A stretch of 61,986 nucleotides of DNA from assembly GCF_012935325.2 (NCBI RefSeq), contig NZ_JABBYG020000028.1:1-61986 (forward strand), written 5' to 3'. The notes below the pieces were generated by a model, which saw only the letters and a list, made by a program, of their open reading frames with translations, was not told where the DNA came from and made no database searches. Below are positions 58,940 to 61,986 of the stretch, one piece after another. Positions within the stretch are counted from its first letter, which is position 1. Each line of letters starts with the position of its first letter. The stretch comes from Paenibacillus sp. PL91 (GTDB lineage: Bacteria; Bacillota; Bacilli; Paenibacillales; Paenibacillaceae). The translations under genes and the position numbers were made by a program.

Positions 58940-59097
58940 TCAATAAAATAGCGACAGTCTAGGACTTTATTTTCTCGTCCTTGGCTGTGGCTGTTAAAAT
59001 TTCTAGGCTCAGTCTAAAACTTATTTTATGGAGTCTGACGGTAGTACAATTCGAAAACCGCGTGGAATAAGGCCATCAAGTCTAATACATTATTTGC
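58940..59097 (+). repeat. R2 repeat, full copy
   Basis: AATAGCGACAGTCTAGGAC, TTGGCTGTGGCTGTT arm, CAGTCTAAAACTTATTTTAT, TTCGAAAACCGCGTGGAATAA, AAGTCTAATACATTATTTGC. An R1-A-like relic GCAAATGGAGAACATTCG precedes it. The rest of 58,760-59,160 has no gene I can support. Confidence 0.75.
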
Positions 59098-59176
59098 TGC
59101 TTACACTAAATGCGTCTACTTAATTAAGAACGATTTTCAAGAAAAAGGAAAATTCGTTCAATTGGAGGGAAGCAAT

Positions 59177-59980
59177 ATGAATCTTTGGCCGGTGAAATTC
59201 ATTTCAATTCTAATTTGCTTCGCATTGGCGGTATGCGGATGTGCTGGCTTGAAAAGCAAGGGCACGGAGCATGCCGAGGCAAGTGATTTCATAATTCCCT
59301 TGAACGTTAGCGAAGTGTTGAAGCATCCAGAGACTGAGGTTATTAAATATTTTCAAAACCGTCGTGAAGATTTTGATATTCTAGGCAGTTATCTGTTAGA
59401 GAATGAAAGAGTATTCCAGACTCGGCCTGTCATACTTCAACAAGATTATGCCATCGAGAAAATCCAAGACCCTGATAGTCAACAATTCGCTAAAACGTTG
59501 TTCCAAGAAGGTATTGTGAAAAGGATATCTTCCTTAAATGATAACCCAAGTAAAAGTATTGATTTTTTGTTTGACGCCGAAGACAACTTGTATCGACAAG
59601 GCATCACCTACCTCAGCCTACCGGAGATGGCCAAAGGCGATCCTTCGAAATTCAGCTATGTGAATGACTATAAGAATCTGGGCGGCGGTTGGTACTATTA
59701 TGTCTTCCATTATGACAAACTTAAAAATGAAGATGAATTTCGGAAACTAGCTTGGGCCAAAATCTCAGAAAAGGAACGAAGCACTTTAACCACGCCGAAA
59801 GAGAAAGCCATAGTGACCCTAGAGTCTGGAAAAAACGTTGGCAACTGGATAGATGACAGAAAGTTAGATGTTGTAGTATCCGTTCAATTTGACACGGAAA
59901 TGAACGGCCAACTGGGACCGATTACAATGTTTTTCGATCCAATGACCAAAGTTTTGATCGGGGGCAATCCGCGTTTCTAA
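59177..59980 (+). CDS. Lipoprotein of unknown function
   Basis: Start at 59177 (MNLWPVKFISILICFALAVCGCAGLKSKG) after TTGGAGGG. 267 residues with a lipobox ending in Cys (AVCGC). Mature part: EVIKYFQNRREDFDILGSYLLENERVF, then GGGWYYYVFHYDKLKNEDEF and a C-terminal beta segment LGPITMFFDPMTKVLIGG. No family identified. Confidence 0.7.
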   Translation: MNLWPVKFISILICFALAVCGCAGLKSKGTEHAEASDFIIPLNVSEVLKHPETEVIKYFQNRREDFDILGSYLLENERVFQTRPVILQQDYAIEKIQDPDSQQFAKTLFQEGIVKRISSLNDNPSKSIDFLFDAEDNLYRQGITYLSLPEMAKGDPSKFSYVNDYKNLGGGWYYYVFHYDKLKNEDEFRKLAWAKISEKERSTLTTPKEKAIVTLESGKNVGNWIDDRKLDVVVSVQFDTEMNGQLGPITMFFDPMTKVLIGGNPRF

Positions 59981-59999
59981 TAGGCTAGAGTAAAATGCC

Positions 60000-60390
60000 C
60001 GATTGAACTCCCTCAGTACGATATGATTTTCTCACGAATGCTCGCTTATTCGCAGGATTTCGCCCGGTTAGTAAAGGGTGAAAAAAGGAAGGGGGACTCC
60101 GTCTTAGAGTTCGGCAACATGAAGGCAAACGGGAATAGAGGGGGAACACAGCCACCCTAAATAATTCCATTTACTGCACGCTTTCTCCACGCCGCCCCTG
60201 GTGGTTATCACTCCCATGTCTCAACGGGTCTATGCCCTCTCATTCCTTCGTTACACCTGTCCAAGGGGTGGAGGCCGGTCTTGCTAACGGTACGGGTCTG
60301 CGCCCTTTGGTTCAATGTATCCGGTACTCCGTGCTTTCTTTGAAATCCTGCGAATAAGCCAAAACTCGTACAACGAAACGGTAGAATAAG
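60000..60390. ncRNA. Structured non-coding end of the IS110 element, guide-RNA candidate
   Basis: About 400 bp after the transposase stop. GCTTATTCGCAGGATTTCG (60044-60062) is inverted as GAAATCCTGCGAATAAGC (60341-60358), enclosing about 280 bp rich in GC stems. IS110/IS1111 elements carry a bridge or seek RNA in a non-coding end. RNA boundaries cannot be set by eye. Confidence 0.4.
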
Positions 60391-61662
60391 TTAAACTGCT
60401 AACTGAATAGGCAACGTTTTAGGAGGGTTATAGGCTTCGCCGCTGCGAGACATTCCAACTAAGATTCTGGCTAGTTTTCCACACAGCTTCATTATGGACC
60501 TCATTTTCTTCATCTTCTTTACCTGTACATTGTAGGCATGCATGGCCTTGAACTCTGGATTGTTCGCGACTAAACTCATGGTCATCATGAAGATGAAACG
60601 TCGGAGACGAGAACGTCCACGTTTGCTAATCTTCATCTGTCCGGTCCATTTCCCTGAGCTTGCTTCTGCAAGGTTGAGACCAGCATGACGCAGTAAGGCA
60701 TTACCATGAACAAAACCACTTAAATCCCCTGCCTCGCCTAGAATACCGGCTAACGAAATCTCACTAATCCCTTTGACAGCAAGCATGGACCCCGCAAATG
60801 GAATGCGTTCCAAAACGGCGATAATCTCTTTTTCTACCGTTTGCAATTGCAGGCAAGCAAGGTCGTACTCATCGAGCAGCTGCTTCAAGTGGAGCTTGTA
60901 AGCATGTGTGGCTTGCTTAGAACCCACAGATCTGCTAGCCAATGAGATAAGAGCTCGAGCTTTTCGATCACCAGAATGCCGTTTCATAAGCGATTTCCAG
61001 CCCCGTAAGATATCTTGAGCCTGTAATTTACACAATTCTTCGGGCGTTGGGAAAAGACGAAGTGTGGCCAATGAACCGATACACATGATGTTTTTAAAAA
61101 CTTGTCGCAACTCAGGAAAAACAACGTCGACCCAGCGGTGAATTTGGTTCTTCGCACTAACGAGTCTAGTTACGACAGAATCACGGTTTGAGAGAAAGAC
61201 ACGTAGTTCTTCAAATGCTTCTGGTGTGTTGCGAGTGAAGGAGTAGTAGCCGTTTTTGACCATGTCTGCGATGACGAGAGCATCCTTTTTGTCACTCTTG
61301 GATGGCGTATTGTCGCGGTTTTCCTTATTCTTTTTCACGAGATGTGGATTGACTAGAACAACTTCAAACTGTCGATATGAGAGCCATTTGGATAGATTAA
61401 GCCAGTAATGTCCGGTAGGCTCCATTCCAACAATGGCTGCCGTTAAAGTGTGAGTGGTTTGCAGCGACTGGATCCACCGAAGAAGGCTGTTAAAACCCTC
61501 TTCATCATTTGAGAAGGATAGGGGATTACCGACCATGATTCCTCGAAAATTAACAGCACGAGCGAAATGGGTTTGCTGCGCGATGTCGATGCCGACGACC
61601 AGATGTTGAGGGGTAATTTTTTCTATGAGTTGATTTTGTCTCGTTTGCGATTTAAACTTCAT
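60391..61662 (-). mobile_element. IS110-family transposase, intact
   Basis: 423 residues. N-terminal RuvC-like DEDD domain: LVVGIDIAQQTHFARAV (first Asp), AIVGMEPTGHYWLNLSKWL (Glu), TPSKSDKKDALVIADMV (DxxD). C-terminal Transposase_20 domain: LAVKGISEISLAGILGEAGDLSGFVHGNALLRHAGLNLAEASSGKWTGQMKISKRGRSRLRRFIF, including the catalytic Ser region. It cuts and pastes via a circular intermediate, guided by an RNA. Only about 110 bp lie upstream before R1, versus about 400 bp downstream. Confidence 0.93.
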
Positions 61663-61773
61663 AGTAGAGCGTCCTCCTGGATGATGGAATTTTTAGGGCT
61701 ATGACCCGTTGCGTACTTCCATCGTACCGAGGCGCTCGTTTTTTTGCAAAGCTGATAATTAGCGCTCTACAGG

Positions 61774-61868
61774 AATGCTAACGGGTAACATTAGCACAAC
61801 AATAAGACAGCTGCCGGCAATCAATCGGCAGCTGTTTTTCATTGGACTATTGGGCAGGATAGTTCCAA
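61774..61868 (+). repeat. Complete R1 element
   Basis: Hairpin A TGCTAACGGGTAACATTAGCA (61776-61796), stem ACAGCTGCCG / CGGCAGCTGT, hairpin B with arms TTGGACTAT / ATAGTTCCAA (61842-61868; one bulge). A promoter-like CAATATGTGGTATTGTATGA follows. No gene is supportable in 61,880-61,986. Confidence 0.88.
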
Positions 61869-61986
61869 TATGTGGTATTGTATGAGTGTGATAAGAGGTG
61901 CGTTATTTGACTGTTCCAATTTATAGAACTGACTAGACGCTCAATAACTCTTGCCGCTCTAATCTTTCCACCTCATCATCATGTAA

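Noticed and set aside
185..61868. R1 as a CRISPR array
   Set aside because: Repeats are irregularly spaced by 0.3-17 kb, contain terminator stems, and lack unique spacers of constant length; no cas genes.
1..61986. tRNA, rRNA, tmRNA or replication origin
   Set aside because: No cloverleaf, rRNA core sequence or DnaA-box cluster was recognised.

Overview
The window reads as a chromosomal segment of a spore-forming, low-to-moderate GC Bacillota, most likely Paenibacillaceae (Paenibacillus- or Cohnella-like). Grounds: a GerA/GerC/GerB-type germinant receptor operon, a SleB/CwlJ-type cell wall hydrolase, a DUF3231 protein, strong AGGAGG-type ribosome binding sites, and many ECF, TetR, HxlR, MerR and Lrp regulators. 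No rRNA, tRNA or CRISPR array was seen.

The dominant feature is a dispersed repeat that I call R1. A full copy is about 90 bp: hairpin A (CTAACGGG core, right arm GATAG or GTTAG), a GC-rich terminator-like hairpin, then hairpin B (GCTAACGGGCAG core, right arm often GATAG). I recognise about 36 full or partial copies, all on the + strand, although genes between them point both ways. From 1 to about 29.3 kb they separate mostly single, small, promiscuous genes: lipoprotein, nucleotidyltransferase, beta-lactamase-like hydrolase, GNAT enzymes, glyoxalase-fold proteins, cupin, orphan amidoligase-like protein, immunity-like proteins and unknowns. Many of these are broken. This looks like a gene-cassette array. 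Two units (4.3-5.2 kb, 16.9-17.6 kb) also carry cassette-specific inverted GTTA...TAAC ends resembling integron cassettes (R3). A tyrosine recombinase gene at 10.95-11.8 kb is split by a 5-bp tandem duplication. A third repeat (R2, CAGTCTAATACTTTATTTTC boxes) occurs in both orientations and brackets a toxin/immunity remnant.

From 8.2 to 10.2 kb is an ECF41-type sigma factor with divergent VOC and DoxX genes and a matched pair of promoter-like sites. From 26.7 to 27.9 kb are a divergent azoreductase and HxlR regulator. From 30.1 to 34.1 kb a TetR regulator faces an SDR, MDR, SMP-30-like operon with a strong promoter and two operator-like palindromes.

From 35.9 to 45.4 kb is a spore and germination block: gluconate dehydrogenase subunit 3-like protein, GMC oxidoreductase and DUF3231 on +; GerA, GerC, a two-TM protein and two GerB paralogues on -. 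It is flanked by an exact 54-bp direct repeat. After it come a CPBP protease, a two-component system, transposase remnants, a nitroreductase/MerR pair, a regulator joining an ArsR-type HTH to a GyrB-like ATPase, an APH-like kinase, an SMR efflux pair with an MFS transporter, an MBL hydrolase with a divergent Lrp regulator, a lipoprotein, and an intact IS110-family element.
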